This document shows positions 24,191 to 33,871 of a stretch of DNA of 64,000 nucleotides, piece after piece. A model generated the notes under the pieces. It did not search any database. It was given only the letters and a program-made list of their open reading frames with translations, and had not been told where the DNA came from. A program made the position numbers and the translations under genes. How positions within the stretch are numbered: the stretch's first letter is position 1; each line of letters begins with the position of its first letter. The DNA is from JAJDUF01 sp965238265 (GTDB lineage Bacteria; Chloroflexota; UBA11872; UBA12225; JAJDUF01): NCBI GenBank assembly GCA_965238265.1, contig OZ250185.1, positions 1,488,001 through 1,552,000 of the forward strand, given 5' to 3'.

Positions 24191-24520
24191 ATGACTGACC
24201 TTGGTGGGCCGCTCTCCGCCGAGACCTGCCGGTCCATCGCGGCGGCCTTGGGGGCAGAGCTTGTGACCGCTCCCTACGAGTTTCGCGGCCAGCCGGTGTA
24301 TGAGGTCCGTCTGGCGTTGCCCGCTGATGCCGTTGGTGTGCGCTTGGTGCTGTGGCCTGAGCTGTGTCGTGCCGACGTGTATCTTGGCGACAACCCGATC
24401 GTCTTCAAGCGCATCGAGAAGGTTGCCATTTACCCGGGGTTAGAGGTGATTTTCTGGCGATACCAGCCACGAGCCTTTCTGCTGGTCGCCCAAAATGGCA
24501 AAGTTGCCACGGCCTCCTGA
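24191..24520 (+). CDS. Conserved hypothetical protein (109 aa)
   Basis: A small soluble alpha/beta protein: helix LSAETCRSIAAALGAELV, then strands YEFRGQPVYEVRLALP, VRLVLWPELCRADVYLG and VEKVAIYPGLEVIFWR-like text ending FLLVAQNGKVATAS. I recognise no family and see no catalytic motif. It has good coding character in a GC-rich context and lies between the hairpin and guaB. A palindrome CCGGTCT/AGACCGG at 24612-24627 follows it and could be its terminator stem or part of the guaB leader, although no T-run is present. Confidence 0.55.
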   Translation: MTDLGGPLSAETCRSIAAALGAELVTAPYEFRGQPVYEVRLALPADAVGVRLVLWPELCRADVYLGDNPIVFKRIEKVAIYPGLEVIFWRYQPRAFLLVAQNGKVATAS

Positions 24521-24655
24521 CACCTAGGGGACGGTCGCCTCGTTCGTTGAGCGTGATGGGAGTTGCCGCCGCGACTCGACCGCCGGTAGACTGAACTAAC
24601 GTCACTGCGGTCCGGTCTCCAGACCGGTGCTGGGCATACGGAAAGGAGCGTGCGT

Positions 24656-26179
24656 ATGAGCCAGTTGGCCGGCACGTTTGTCGGTAGCTCTCCCAGTGTC
24701 CCCCTTGATCTCACCAGCGACGAAAAGGTCGTCGGTGAAGGCTATACCTTCGAGGATGTCTTGCTTGTGCCCGGTCGCTCCGATGTGCTGCCGGCCGACG
24801 CCGACGCCGGCACTTTCCTGACCCCGCGCATTCGCTTGCAGGTGCCGATCGTGTCTGCGGCGATGGACACCGTCAGCGAAGCCCGCTTGGCGATTGCGCT
24901 CGCGCGTGAGGGCGGGATTGGCGTCATCCACCGCAACCTGCCCGTAGCGGCGCAAGCCGCCGAGGTAGATAAGGTCAAGCGCTCGGAGGCCGGCATGATC
25001 GTCGAGCCGGTCACACTTGGCCCCCGTGACCTCGTGCGCGACGCCGTCGCCGTCATGGCGAAGTACCACATCTCCGGCGTGCCCATCACCGACAATGGTC
25101 GCTTGGTCGGCATTCTGACCAACCGCGACCTGCGCTTTCAGGACGACTTGGATCAAGAAATCCGGGCGCTGATGACCCCCATGCCGCTCATCACGGCGTC
25201 CGTCGGTATTACGCTCGACGAGGCGCGGGCCATCTTGCACCGCCACCGGATCGAGAAACTGCCGATTGTGGACGCGGACGGGATGCTCAAGGGCCTGATT
25301 ACGGTCAAAGACATAGATAAGAAGCTCCGTTTTCCGCATGCGACGAAGGATCGGCGCGGCCGGTTGCGCGTCGCCGCTGCGGTTGGTGTGGCCGCAGCGG
25401 GGCTGGAACGCGCGGAAGCCTTGGTCGACGCTGGCGTGGATGCGCTCGTGGTGGACGTTTCGCACGGCCATACTGCCGGTGTCATCGCGATGGTGCAGAT
25501 GTTGAAGCGCCGCTACGGCGATCTCGACGTGATCGCCGGTAACGCCGCAACGGCGGCAGCGACGCGGGATTTGATTGCGGCCGGGGCCGATGCCGTCAAG
25601 GTAGGCATCGGCGCCAGCGCTATCTGCACGACGCGCGTCGTGGCGGCTGCCGGTGTACCGCAGCTTACGGCGATCATGGAATGCGCTCGTGTGGCCGGCG
25701 AGACGGGCACACCGCTGATCGCCGATGGCGGGGTCCAATACAGCGGCGACTTGGCGAAGGCTATCGCCGCCGGCGCGGATAGTGTGATGCTTGGCTCGCT
25801 GTTCGCCGGTGTCGAGGAGTCTCCTGGCGATATGGTGATCTTCCAGGGCGAGCACTTCAAAGAGTATCGCGGCATGGGATCGGTTGGCGCGATGCAATCG
25901 CGTGGCTTTGCGCGTGATCGCTACGGGCAGAACGGTGTGGTGAAGACGGTGCCGGAAGGCATCGAGGGCCGGGTGCGGTATCGGGGCAAGCTGTCCGATG
26001 TCGTCTATCAGCTCGTGGGGGGGCTGCGGGCGAGTATGCACTACGCCGGGGTCCGGACCATTCCGGAGATGAAGGCGCAGACGCGCTTCATCCGCATCAG
26101 TCCGGCCTCGCTCCGGGAGAGCCACCCCCACGATGTCGTAATCACGCGAGAAGCCCCGAATTACGCCGTCAAGACGTAG
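24656..26179 (+). CDS. guaB: IMP dehydrogenase
   Basis: A 507-residue enzyme for NAD-dependent oxidation of IMP to XMP, committing flux to GMP. Start of the barrel: GYTFEDVLLVPGRSDVLP; two CBS domains at ~110-225 (SGVPITDNGRLVGILTNRDL, KLPIVDADGMLKGLIT); phosphate/active loop VGIGASAICTTRVV with catalytic Cys324; then LIADGGVQYSGD, YRGMGSVGAMQ and the flap EGRVRYRG. The loop usually reads GPGSICTTR; Pro-Gly-Ser is Ala-Ser-Ala here, which is unusual. GAAAGGAG lies 6 nt before the ATG. Confidence 0.95.
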   Translation: MSQLAGTFVGSSPSVPLDLTSDEKVVGEGYTFEDVLLVPGRSDVLPADADAGTFLTPRIRLQVPIVSAAMDTVSEARLAIALAREGGIGVIHRNLPVAAQAAEVDKVKRSEAGMIVEPVTLGPRDLVRDAVAVMAKYHISGVPITDNGRLVGILTNRDLRFQDDLDQEIRALMTPMPLITASVGITLDEARAILHRHRIEKLPIVDADGMLKGLITVKDIDKKLRFPHATKDRRGRLRVAAAVGVAAAGLERAEALVDAGVDALVVDVSHGHTAGVIAMVQMLKRRYGDLDVIAGNAATAAATRDLIAAGADAVKVGIGASAICTTRVVAAAGVPQLTAIMECARVAGETGTPLIADGGVQYSGDLAKAIAAGADSVMLGSLFAGVEESPGDMVIFQGEHFKEYRGMGSVGAMQSRGFARDRYGQNGVVKTVPEGIEGRVRYRGKLSDVVYQLVGGLRASMHYAGVRTIPEMKAQTRFIRISPASLRESHPHDVVITREAPNYAVKT

Positions 26180-26376
26180 CTACAGTCGGTAGCCACGTTC
26201 TCTCGATAGTGGCGGAAGGACCGTGCTGCCGCGCCGTCGTTACGGAAGGCTGAGTGACGGCGTGTCCATTTCTTTCGGCAGCCTCGGAGCACGCAGAGTA
26301 TACTGAGGCAAAACCGATAACCGGAGCACCGCAGGATCGTCCTAAGCCCTCCTGGGGGTTGTTGGCGCGAGGGACC

Positions 26377-28358
26377 ATGTCCACGACGGCATTTACCGGT
26401 ACCGACGCAGCGGAAGCGATTGGCACGGGGCGTCTGGGTCTACGTGTGCGCTTGGTGACGAGCGCGGTGCTCTTGGTGCTCCTGACAGTGGGCGGCACCG
26501 GGACCGTCAGCTGGTTTATTGCCGACCAGAAGTTGGTGCAGACTGCCAGTGACCGGCTACGTGACGCCGCCGTCACGTTTGCGTTCTTGTATGAGCAGCG
26601 TATCGAAGCCGCGCGCAGCGTCGGTCAGCAGATAGCGGAGGATGTCGTCGTCGCCATCCAGTGGCACGAGCTCGACACCGACCCGCCGGCCGGGGACGGG
26701 GTAACGATTGATCAGAAGCGGGCGGCCATCGCCCTGCTCCTGGAGCCGATTCGCGATCTCCATCCGCACTATAGTCTCGCGGTGACCGATGCCAAGGGGC
26801 ATGTCGTCGCCCGTTCGGTACCGGAAGGAGCGAGTCTCCCGACGACAACGCTGTTTCACTTGCCCGGTGTCCTACACGCACTCCAGGGCGAGTCGCCCCC
26901 CCCGGCGATTGTCTATCAGACCGATGGCCTGGAAAATACCTGTGCGCTGGCCATGTCGGTAGCTATCCCGATCTTGGGCGTAGGACAAGCCCTGCTCGGT
27001 GTGGTGTACGTGGCTTATCCGCTCGACCAAGCCTTTGCCGAGCAAGTCAAAGACGACATTGGCTTGGATTTGAGTATCTATTGCTTGGACAGTCTCGCCG
27101 CCACAACCTTTCCAGGCTTGCAGCAGGCGCTGGGACAGTCGGCCGACGTGCGCGTGCGCGGTGGGGTCTTGGGTCAGGGCAAATCGAGTGAACGCCTGAT
27201 CCGGGTATTCGAAGCGAACATGCTCACTCGTTACGAACCGCTGCACACCCTATCGGATAAGCGCATTGGCATGTATGCCGTCGGTGTGCCGGCCCGCACG
27301 CTGGCTGATGATCGAGCGTCGTTGCTCCGCGTCTTCTTGCCGGTGATTGGCTCCATTGCGTTGGCCGCTATTGCGGTCGGCTACGCAGTAGCTATGGGGC
27401 TTACACGCCCGCTGCGTCGTCTGACCAAGGCAGCAGAGCAGATCAGTCAGGGGGATCTGCAGACGCCTATTGCCAGCACCGGTGACGATGAAGTGGCGCT
27501 CCTGGCATGGCGGATGGAGGAAATGCGCCGCAGCTTGCAGCAAACCTACGAAAACCTGACCGAGCTGAACAAGCTCAAGGACGAATACCTCTTTAGCGTG
27601 GCGCACGAGGTGCGGACACCTCTTGCTGCGCTGCTCGCCACCGTCGAAATCCTGGCGAGCGACTACGAGCTGATGACGCCAACCGAGCTGCGCTCATCGG
27701 TCGAGCGCATCTCGCGTAGCTCGGTGCGATTGCGGACGCTGGTGGACAACGTGCTGGACGCCGGCAGTATCCGCGCGGGACGCTTCGATATTTATGTCAC
27801 GCCGATCCGTCTCGACGCGGTGTTTGGGCAGGCGGTAGCGACGGTCCGTCCGCTGCTCGAAGAGCGGGGGCAGCGCGTCGTGCGCGGCATCCCGGACACG
27901 TTACCGCCGCTGTTGGCCGACCGTAATCGCCTCGTCCAGGTACTGACGAACCTGCTCACCAATGCCATCAAGTATGCGCCTGAAGGCGATGACATTGTGG
28001 TCGAGGCCTCCTGGCAGGGCGTGGTGGTGCGAATTGACGTAACTGACCACGGCGCTGGCATCCCGCTCCCCGATCAGGCGACGGTCTTCGAGCGCTATTT
28101 CCGCTCCGCCAAGCTCCCTCAGGGGTCGCCAGGCACGGGACTAGGACTGTCTATTGCCAAGGCTATCGTCGAGGCTCACGGTGGTCGCATCGGCTTGACG
28201 AGCGATGAGGGGGTAGGAACGACCGTGTGGTTCACCATCCCCGTCGCCGACATGACGACGCCCGGTCTGCACGATCAAATGGAAATCGGTGGTGCAGACC
28301 GGGCGCGTCACCCGGCCGAAGCGCCGCCCCCGCGGCGCGAAGGCGAGGCGGTCGTGCG

Positions 28359-28362
<4 letters not shown>
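26377..28362 (+). CDS. Membrane sensor histidine kinase
   Basis: A ~661-residue kinase. A first membrane helix (~30-50, VTSAVLLVLLTVGGTGTV), an extracytoplasmic double-Cache-like sensor (~55-325), a second helix (FLPVIGSIALAAIAVGYAVA), HAMP (LTRPLRRLTKAAEQISQGDL), HisKA with His410 (FSVAHEVRTPLAALLA), and HATPase with N box (LTNLLTNAIKYAPE), DHGAGIP and GTGLGLSIAKAIVEAHGG. The ATG at 26377 is the likely start; an upstream GTG frame has no support. The last ~35 residues after WFTIPV are encoded by TGAC-hairpin copy 8 and beyond. The stop overlaps the response regulator start (ATGA). Confidence 0.92.
28253..28310. repeat. TGAC-hairpin element, copy 8 (inside a CDS)
   Basis: 58 bp, TGACG...CGTCA. 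Arms CCCGGTCTGCAC (28261-28272) and GTGCAGACCGGG (28292-28303), extended by CG/CG and the termini, form a ~19-bp stem with one bulged A. It encodes part of the C-terminal tail of the histidine kinase, after the end of the ATPase domain. Confidence 0.92.
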
Positions 28363-29090
<728 letters not shown>

Positions 29091-29254
29091 TGCTGGCCCG
29101 TTAGCGTGGTTCTGCCGCGCCAGCAACAGGGCACCGCCGCCCAGCGTTCTACTAGCAGGTGGCGCAGCGGCCGGGCTGAAGCCGGGTGGGGAGCCGGGTT
29201 GCCGGAGCGGCAATGGACACCCGCGCACGGACGCGCCCAGAGGAGAGCAGTGGG

Positions 29255-29551
29255 ATGATCGCACCGGAGATAGCGCCCCCGGAGCTTGCTCCCGATGTCG
29301 AGCGCCGGTCGCGCCTCATTCCACGGTACCGCGTGCTCCTCCACAATGACGATTTCAACGAGATGGGCTACGTCGTCCGCGCCCTGCAGAAGTCGGTGCC
29401 CTCGTTGAGCCGAGAGGCGGCCGAGGCCATTATGCTCGAGGCGCACGAGCAGGGTGTGGCTACCGTCATCGTCTGCCTCCTGGAGCTGGCCGAGCTGTAC
29501 CGGGACCGTTTGCGGACCTTCAAGCTGACCAGCACGATTGAGCGGGAGTAG
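29255..29551 (+). CDS. clpS: ATP-dependent Clp protease adaptor ClpS
   Basis: A 98-residue adaptor that delivers N-degron proteins to ClpAP/ClpCP. Signatures: RYRVLLHNDDFNEMGYVVRALQ (the substrate pocket loop HNDD), SREAAEAIMLEAHEQGVATV and the final strand region. The ATG at 29255 has AGAGGAGAG upstream and is preferred to 29213. No clpA or clpC gene is in the window. Confidence 0.93.
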   Translation: MIAPEIAPPELAPDVERRSRLIPRYRVLLHNDDFNEMGYVVRALQKSVPSLSREAAEAIMLEAHEQGVATVIVCLLELAELYRDRLRTFKLTSTIERE

Positions 29552-29564
29552 CATTCTGCCGGCT

Positions 29565-30764
29565 ATGCTGCGGCTACGCCGCTCGTTTGCTGCGCTGCGT
29601 CGTCCCACAAAGAGTCGCCGGCTCTTTGTCATCCTAGCCTACTCCTTGCTGGCGCTGCTGCTCCTCGTAGTTGGCCGAGCACTCCCCCAGAATCCCCTGG
29701 CGAGTATCGGGACAGCGCTCTTTGCGCCGGATTTCGAGGCTGTGCATGTGCGGGTCCTCCTCGATCAGGAGCAGCGTAACCCCGAACCCGCCGGCGGCTC
29801 CGCGCCATACGGTACTGACGTGCCGCGCCTGATAACCCTGACGAGCGAAAGCGAGCTCTTGGCGCGGAGAGACGAGCTTATCCGTTACATCTGGCATGAT
29901 CGGGGGTTTCCACGGCAAGCGCCTACGTTGATTACAGAGAATATCATCGACTCCGACTTTAGCAGCTTGGACAATCTCAAACGTATTGATCAAATCACGA
30001 TAGTGATGGCTCATGGTGTCAACTCTATTGTCTATCTCTTCCATCCTGAGCGAGGTAATCACAAGCTCATGATCTACCATCAGGGGCATCGCGGCGGGTT
30101 TCTCTTGGGCAAAGAAATGATTGCCTATTTCCTCGGGAAGGGCTACTCGGTCGCCGCCTTTGCCATGCCGCTGCTCGGTATGAACAACCGGCCGGTCGTT
30201 GACGTGCCTCGTGTTGGCAAGCTACGGCTGCACACGCACGACCATCTCCGTTACCTGGATACCGCTACGTTTTCGTCGCTCCGGTTCTTCCTCGAACCTA
30301 TCGCCATCCTGCTGAATTACGTTGAGCAAGCGCATGACTTTCGGTCGGTCTCGATGACGGGAGTCTCCGGTGGGGGCTGGACCACGACGCTGTATGCCGC
30401 CGTGGACCCCCGCGTGGCCTACAGCTATCCGGTTGCCGGCACATTACCGATCTACCTAAGCTCGGAGGTGGAAATTGGGGACTACGAGGAGTCAATACCG
30501 GAGTTCTACCTCATTGCCAACTACCTGGAGTTGTATCTCCTCGGCTCCTATGGTGAAGGCCGTCGTCAGGTGCAAATACTGAACTACTCCGATCCGTGCT
30601 GCTTTGGCGGCGTCGGCTACCGCACCTATGAGGCGGTCGTGATCCAGGCGCTGGCGGCGTTGGGGCCGGGCAGCTTCCAGGTGTATCTGGATAACAGTCA
30701 CAGCGACCACGCGATCTCCGAGACGGCGCGACTGGTGATCTACGGGAAGGACAACGGGCGCTAA
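29565..30764 (+). CDS. Membrane-anchored alpha/beta-hydrolase-fold protein
   Basis: A 399-residue protein with an N-terminal basic stretch and one membrane helix (LFVILAYSLLALLLLVVG), so the catalytic domain is probably outside the membrane. The core shows HKLMIYHQGHRGGF (oxyanion strand), VSMTGVSGGGWTTTLYA with the nucleophile Ser, ILNYSDPCCFGG (acid) and DNSHSDHAIS (His): a complete Ser-Asp-His set. It lacks similarity to a named lipase or esterase that I recognise. The start ATG follows the clpS stop by 13 nt. The stop overlaps the convergent rRNA methyltransferase stop by 4 nt. Confidence 0.75.
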   Translation: MLRLRRSFAALRRPTKSRRLFVILAYSLLALLLLVVGRALPQNPLASIGTALFAPDFEAVHVRVLLDQEQRNPEPAGGSAPYGTDVPRLITLTSESELLARRDELIRYIWHDRGFPRQAPTLITENIIDSDFSSLDNLKRIDQITIVMAHGVNSIVYLFHPERGNHKLMIYHQGHRGGFLLGKEMIAYFLGKGYSVAAFAMPLLGMNNRPVVDVPRVGKLRLHTHDHLRYLDTATFSSLRFFLEPIAILLNYVEQAHDFRSVSMTGVSGGGWTTTLYAAVDPRVAYSYPVAGTLPIYLSSEVEIGDYEESIPEFYLIANYLELYLLGSYGEGRRQVQILNYSDPCCFGGVGYRTYEAVVIQALAALGPGSFQVYLDNSHSDHAISETARLVIYGKDNGR

Positions 30765-31585
30765 CGCGCGGCCCGCTGTCGCTGGCGGAATATCTCGTAG
30801 AGCACGACGCCGGTCGCCACCGCCAGGTTGAGCGAGTCGACGCGACCGACCATGGGCAGGCGTAGCAGGTCGTCGCACGCTGCCGCCTGGTCGACCGATA
30901 GCCCTTCCCGCTCGCTGCCCATGAGCAGGACGAGCGACGCGTCGTAGGAAACGGCGTCATAGTCGCGCGTTGCGGTGACCGCGGTGCCGGCAAGCCGGTG
31001 GCCATACGACTGCTTCCAGGTGCATAGCTCGGCGAACGTCGTGCGTACCAAGCGTTGGGTACAGATGGCGCCCATGCTCGCCCGCACGGCCGCCGGGTGA
31101 TACGGGTCGGTGGCGTCGCCGAGGAGGATCAGCCCGGCTCCGCCAACCGCGTCGAGTGTTCGCAGGATGGTGCCGACGTTGCCGGGGTCCTGGGGAGCGT
31201 CGAGCGCGACCCAGCACAGCTCGTTCCCCGGCCGCACGGCGGCGAGGGAGTGCCAGCGCTGGCGCACCACCGCCGCGAGGCCCTGCGGATGCTGGCGCGT
31301 CGAGAGGCTCTGCATCACGGCGGCAGTGACCGCCAGCCTGGGCACGTTGCGGTCCACCTGCCGGGTAATCAGGTCGTGAGCAAAGTCGCTGGTCAACAGC
31401 TCCGGGGCGACGATCAGCGACGCGATCTCACTGCCACTCCGGATTGCCTCGGCCACGAGCCGAATGCCCTCGGCGAAGAACAGGCCGCTCCGGCTGCGCT
31501 CCTTGCGCGTGGCGAGCTTGCGGACCTGCATGATCCGTGGATTACGGGGGCTGGCGATCAGCGCACGTGTGGGTTGCTGCGGCAT
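30761..31585 (-). CDS. TrmH/SpoU-family RNA 2'-O-methyltransferase
   Basis: A 274-residue SPOUT enzyme. After an N-terminal substrate-binding domain (ASPRNPRIMQVRKLATRKER, GLFFAEGIRLV), the trefoil-knot motifs appear: motif 1 PGNVGTILRTLDAVG, motif 2 LLMGSEREGLS and motif 3 LPMVGRVDSLNLAVATGVVLYE. It uses SAM to methylate ribose in rRNA or tRNA; this subgroup is commonly called 23S rRNA methyltransferase (RlmB-like), but the target base cannot be given. The ATG at 31585 is chosen; further upstream lies repeat DNA. Convergent with the hydrolase gene. Confidence 0.9.
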   Translation of the reverse strand: MPQQPTRALIASPRNPRIMQVRKLATRKERSRSGLFFAEGIRLVAEAIRSGSEIASLIVAPELLTSDFAHDLITRQVDRNVPRLAVTAAVMQSLSTRQHPQGLAAVVRQRWHSLAAVRPGNELCWVALDAPQDPGNVGTILRTLDAVGGAGLILLGDATDPYHPAAVRASMGAICTQRLVRTTFAELCTWKQSYGHRLAGTAVTATRDYDAVSYDASLVLLMGSEREGLSVDQAAACDDLLRLPMVGRVDSLNLAVATGVVLYEIFRQRQRAAR

Positions 31586-31905
31586 TGCTGGTCTCCGGTC
31601 AGCGGCAGGCCTCACCCCACCCTGGGGGTAGCCCTCACCCCCCGGCCCCCTCTCCACATGGTGGAGAGGGGGTGCAGATTCCCGCTTGCGCGGGAATGAC
31701 GGTCTGAATCAGGATTTTCAGGATGCACGGATGAGCAGGATGGTTCCGGCTTGCGCGGGAATGACGGGCGCCTGGGCGCGATTCATCGCACCCCTACGGC
31801 TTGGCCCGTACCTACCCCAGTCAGCCTGGCCCTCCCTGACAAGGGTAGCCCTCACCCCGGCCCTCTCCCAGGGGGAGAGGGGGGATGGTTCGCCACTTCG
31901 ACATG
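31586..31905. other. Intergenic repeat cluster
   Basis: 320 bp without a gene. It contains a family A dyad (CCCCCTCTCCAC 31646-31657, GTGGAGAGGGGG 31661-31672), a REP-like ATTCCCGC/GCGGGAAT hairpin (31678-31697), a second half-copy (~31745), a family D stretch ending CACCCCTACGG near 31798, and another family A copy (31853-31885). All four repeat families are stacked here, and the same order of pieces recurs near 40935 and 43700. Confidence 0.75.
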
Positions 31906-32892
31906 TTACTGCTGCTGGCGGGGGTGTTGGAGCGCGTCGGGGTTGACGACGTGCTGGGGCTGGCCGGCGATATAGGCCAGCACGTTGTCCACCGGCAGAC
32001 GGACCTGATTGGCCGACCCCACGTCAGTGACCCAGGCAATGTGCGGGGCCAGGATGACGTTGTCGCGGGTGAGCAGGGGATGGTTGGGTGGGAGCGGCTC
32101 CTGCCAATACACGTCGAGTCCCGCCACAGCCAGCGGGCCGTGGTCGAGGGCGTCGAGGAGCGCCGGCTCGTCAATCAGGGCCGCGCGGGCCGTGTTCACG
32201 AGCAGCGCGCCGGGGCGTAGCAGCGCCAGCTCCCGCGCGCCGATGATGTTGGCCGTGCACTCGGTGGCCCGGAGGTGCAAGGACAGCACGTGCGCTGTGC
32301 TGAGTAGCTCGTCGAACGGCACTAGCTCGGCGCCGCAGGCGGCGGCCCGGTCGGGATCGTGGGTCAGGCTCCAGGCGATGACGCGCATGCCGAGGGCGGC
32401 GCCCATGCGGGCCACCTGCTGACCGATGAGGCCGAGGCCGACGAGTCCCAGCGTCTTGCCGTGCAGCTCCCAGCCTTGCTCGTGGTACCAGGTGCCGGCG
32501 CGCACCTTGCGGTCGGTGAGCGGCAGGCGGCGGGCGGCGGCGAACATCAGGGCAATGGTCAGCTCGGCGACGGATTGGGTGGTGGCGCCGGGGGCGTTGC
32601 AGACGAGGACACCGTGCTCCGTCGCCGCCGGCAGGCCCACTTGGTCGGTGCCGGTGCCGACGATGGCGATGAAGCTCAGATTGGGTAGGCGGGCCAGCAA
32701 CGCGGCGTCGAATACGGTGTAGGCGCGCACGGTGACGGCAACGTCGGCGTCCGCCAAGCGGGCTACCAACTCGTCGCGGTCGGCTGCGCGGGTATCGTAG
32801 AGCGCAACGTCGCCGGCCGCTTGCAGCCGTGCCACTTCGTCGGGGTAGTCGGCGTAGGCGGGGGGATAGTCGTCGGGGATGACGATTTTCAT
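31906..32892 (-). CDS. D-2-hydroxyacid dehydrogenase
   Basis: A 328-residue NAD-dependent dehydrogenase of the phosphoglycerate/glyoxylate reductase group. The nucleotide motif is GLVGLGLIGQQVA; catalytic residues fit Arg in NTARAALID, Glu in WQEPLP and His in LAPHIAWVT. The N-terminal substrate domain carries FIAIVGTGTDQVGLPAA. The precise substrate is not readable from sequence; no serine or glyoxylate genes are adjacent. GGAGGTGCGACCCC lies just before the ATG. Confidence 0.9.
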   Translation of the reverse strand: MKIVIPDDYPPAYADYPDEVARLQAAGDVALYDTRAADRDELVARLADADVAVTVRAYTVFDAALLARLPNLSFIAIVGTGTDQVGLPAATEHGVLVCNAPGATTQSVAELTIALMFAAARRLPLTDRKVRAGTWYHEQGWELHGKTLGLVGLGLIGQQVARMGAALGMRVIAWSLTHDPDRAAACGAELVPFDELLSTAHVLSLHLRATECTANIIGARELALLRPGALLVNTARAALIDEPALLDALDHGPLAVAGLDVYWQEPLPPNHPLLTRDNVILAPHIAWVTDVGSANQVRLPVDNVLAYIAGQPQHVVNPDALQHPRQQQ

Positions 32893-32966
32893 GGGGTCGC
32901 ACCTCCTCTCGCAGTGGTCGCATTATAGCCGCTGGGGCCCAGTTGATACCTTATCCATCAGAAACA

Positions 32967-32995
32967 TTGACAGTACCAATATAAGATGATAGGAT
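32967..32995 (+). promoter_or_regulatory. Sigma70-type promoter upstream of hsp20
   Basis: TTGACA (32967-32972), a 17-nt AT-rich spacer and TAGGAT (32990-32995). It faces the hsp20 reading frame and is ~85 bp upstream of its start, leaving an ~80-nt leader with two hairpins. Confidence 0.7.
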
Positions 32996-33001
32996 AGGAA
33001 T

Positions 33002-33054
33002 GTCACCGAGATGGTCGGTGACGGGAGCCGATAGGCAGGCCAGTGGCGGCCTGC
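33002..33054 (+). promoter_or_regulatory. Two hairpins in the hsp20 5' leader
   Basis: Stem 1: GTCACCG (33002-33008) with CGGTGAC (33016-33022). Stem 2: GCAGGCC (33035-33041) with GGCCTGC (33048-33054). Both precede the AGGAGG ribosome site (33067-33072), which itself is not paired in these stems. An RNA thermometer role is possible for a heat-shock gene but is inference. Confidence 0.45.
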
Positions 33055-33081
33055 ACTGCGAGCCGTAGGAGGTAAAGGACG

Positions 33082-33534
33082 ATGGAGAACATCACGCGAC
33101 ACAATCCCTTTGGTACCGGGCGGCCACTGAGCGAGATGGTGGACCGGCTGTTCCGCGACAGCGTTGTGTTTCCGCGGTTTATGGATGGCGATGAGCGGGT
33201 CACTGGCGCCGGTGTCCCCAGCCTCTACGAGACCGAGGAGGGCTACGAGCTGTACGTAGCCGTGCCCGGTGCTCAGGCCGACGATCTCGATATCTCGCTG
33301 CAAGGCGATGTAGTCTCGATCAGCGGCAAGAGCGAGTGGGCGGTGCCGGAGAAGGCGGCTGCCATTTAGCAGGGCATCCAGCCGCGCGAGTTTCGCTTCG
33401 CCTGGCGTCTGCCCGGTGAGGTGGATGGTGGTGAGGTCAAGGCCAACCTGGAGCAGGGCATCCTGCGGCTGACGCTGCCGAAGGCACGTGCCCAGCGCCC
33501 GCGTCGAATCACTATCGAGACGACCGGGAGCTGA
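33082..33534 (+). pseudogene. hsp20: Hsp20/alpha-crystallin small heat-shock gene with in-frame amber codon
   Basis: One frame from the ATG at 33082 to the TGA at 33534 encodes a full ~150-residue small heat-shock protein, broken by TAG at 33367-33369. Before it: SLYETEEGYELYVAVPGAQ and DDLDISLQGDVVSISGKSEW; after it: FRFAWRLPGEVDGGEVKANL, EQGILRLTLPKA and PRRI. The alpha-crystallin domain therefore spans the stop, which could come from one C-to-T change in CAG (the next codon is CAG). The promoter and an AGGAGG ribosome site are intact. Either a very recent pseudogene, a sequencing error, or amber readthrough. The first half alone (95 aa) lacks the later beta strands needed for folding. Confidence 0.85.
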
Positions 33535-33871
33535 GGCGCATTCCTCACCCCCTGGCCCCCTCTCCACCATGTGGAGAGGGGGGGTTTTGCCGCTTGTCGT
33601 TCTCGCGTGGGGGGGGGGGACTCCATATCCTTGAGCGGAGGGGAGGGCCAAAGCACGGCCGTTACGCTACGCGCTTTCCCTGGCACGCCAGCGCGTGTTG
33701 GGAGTGCCGGCGGGAGGCGTTGACGTAGTGGCGTGACTTATTTATAATGGTGCGGCAGTCATGACTGGAGCCGTATTCACGACAGGTTGCCAAGGGTGTT
33801 CAACACTGTAGCGCGCTCGGACGTGCCACCCCCGAACGTAGGGAACTACAGCCCGGAGTGGCCAATGAACG
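33535..33871. other. Intergenic region with repeat and promoter
   Basis: 337 bp. A family A dyad (CCCCCTCTCCAC 33556-33567, GTGGAGAGGGGG 33571-33582), followed by GGGGTTTT, may end hsp20 transcription. A G-run lies at ~33610-33619. A promoter (33720-33748) drives the following low-GC gene. No protein gene is seen. Confidence 0.7.
33720..33748 (+). promoter_or_regulatory. Sigma70-type promoter for the 33872 gene
   Basis: TTGACG (33720-33725), 17-nt spacer, TATAAT (33743-33748), a near-consensus pair. It lies ~120 bp upstream of the GTG at 33872. Confidence 0.7.

Noticed and set aside
24612..24627. Purine riboswitch or terminator before guaB.
   Set aside because: Only a short CCGGTCT/AGACCGG palindrome is visible, with no aptamer core and no T-run.
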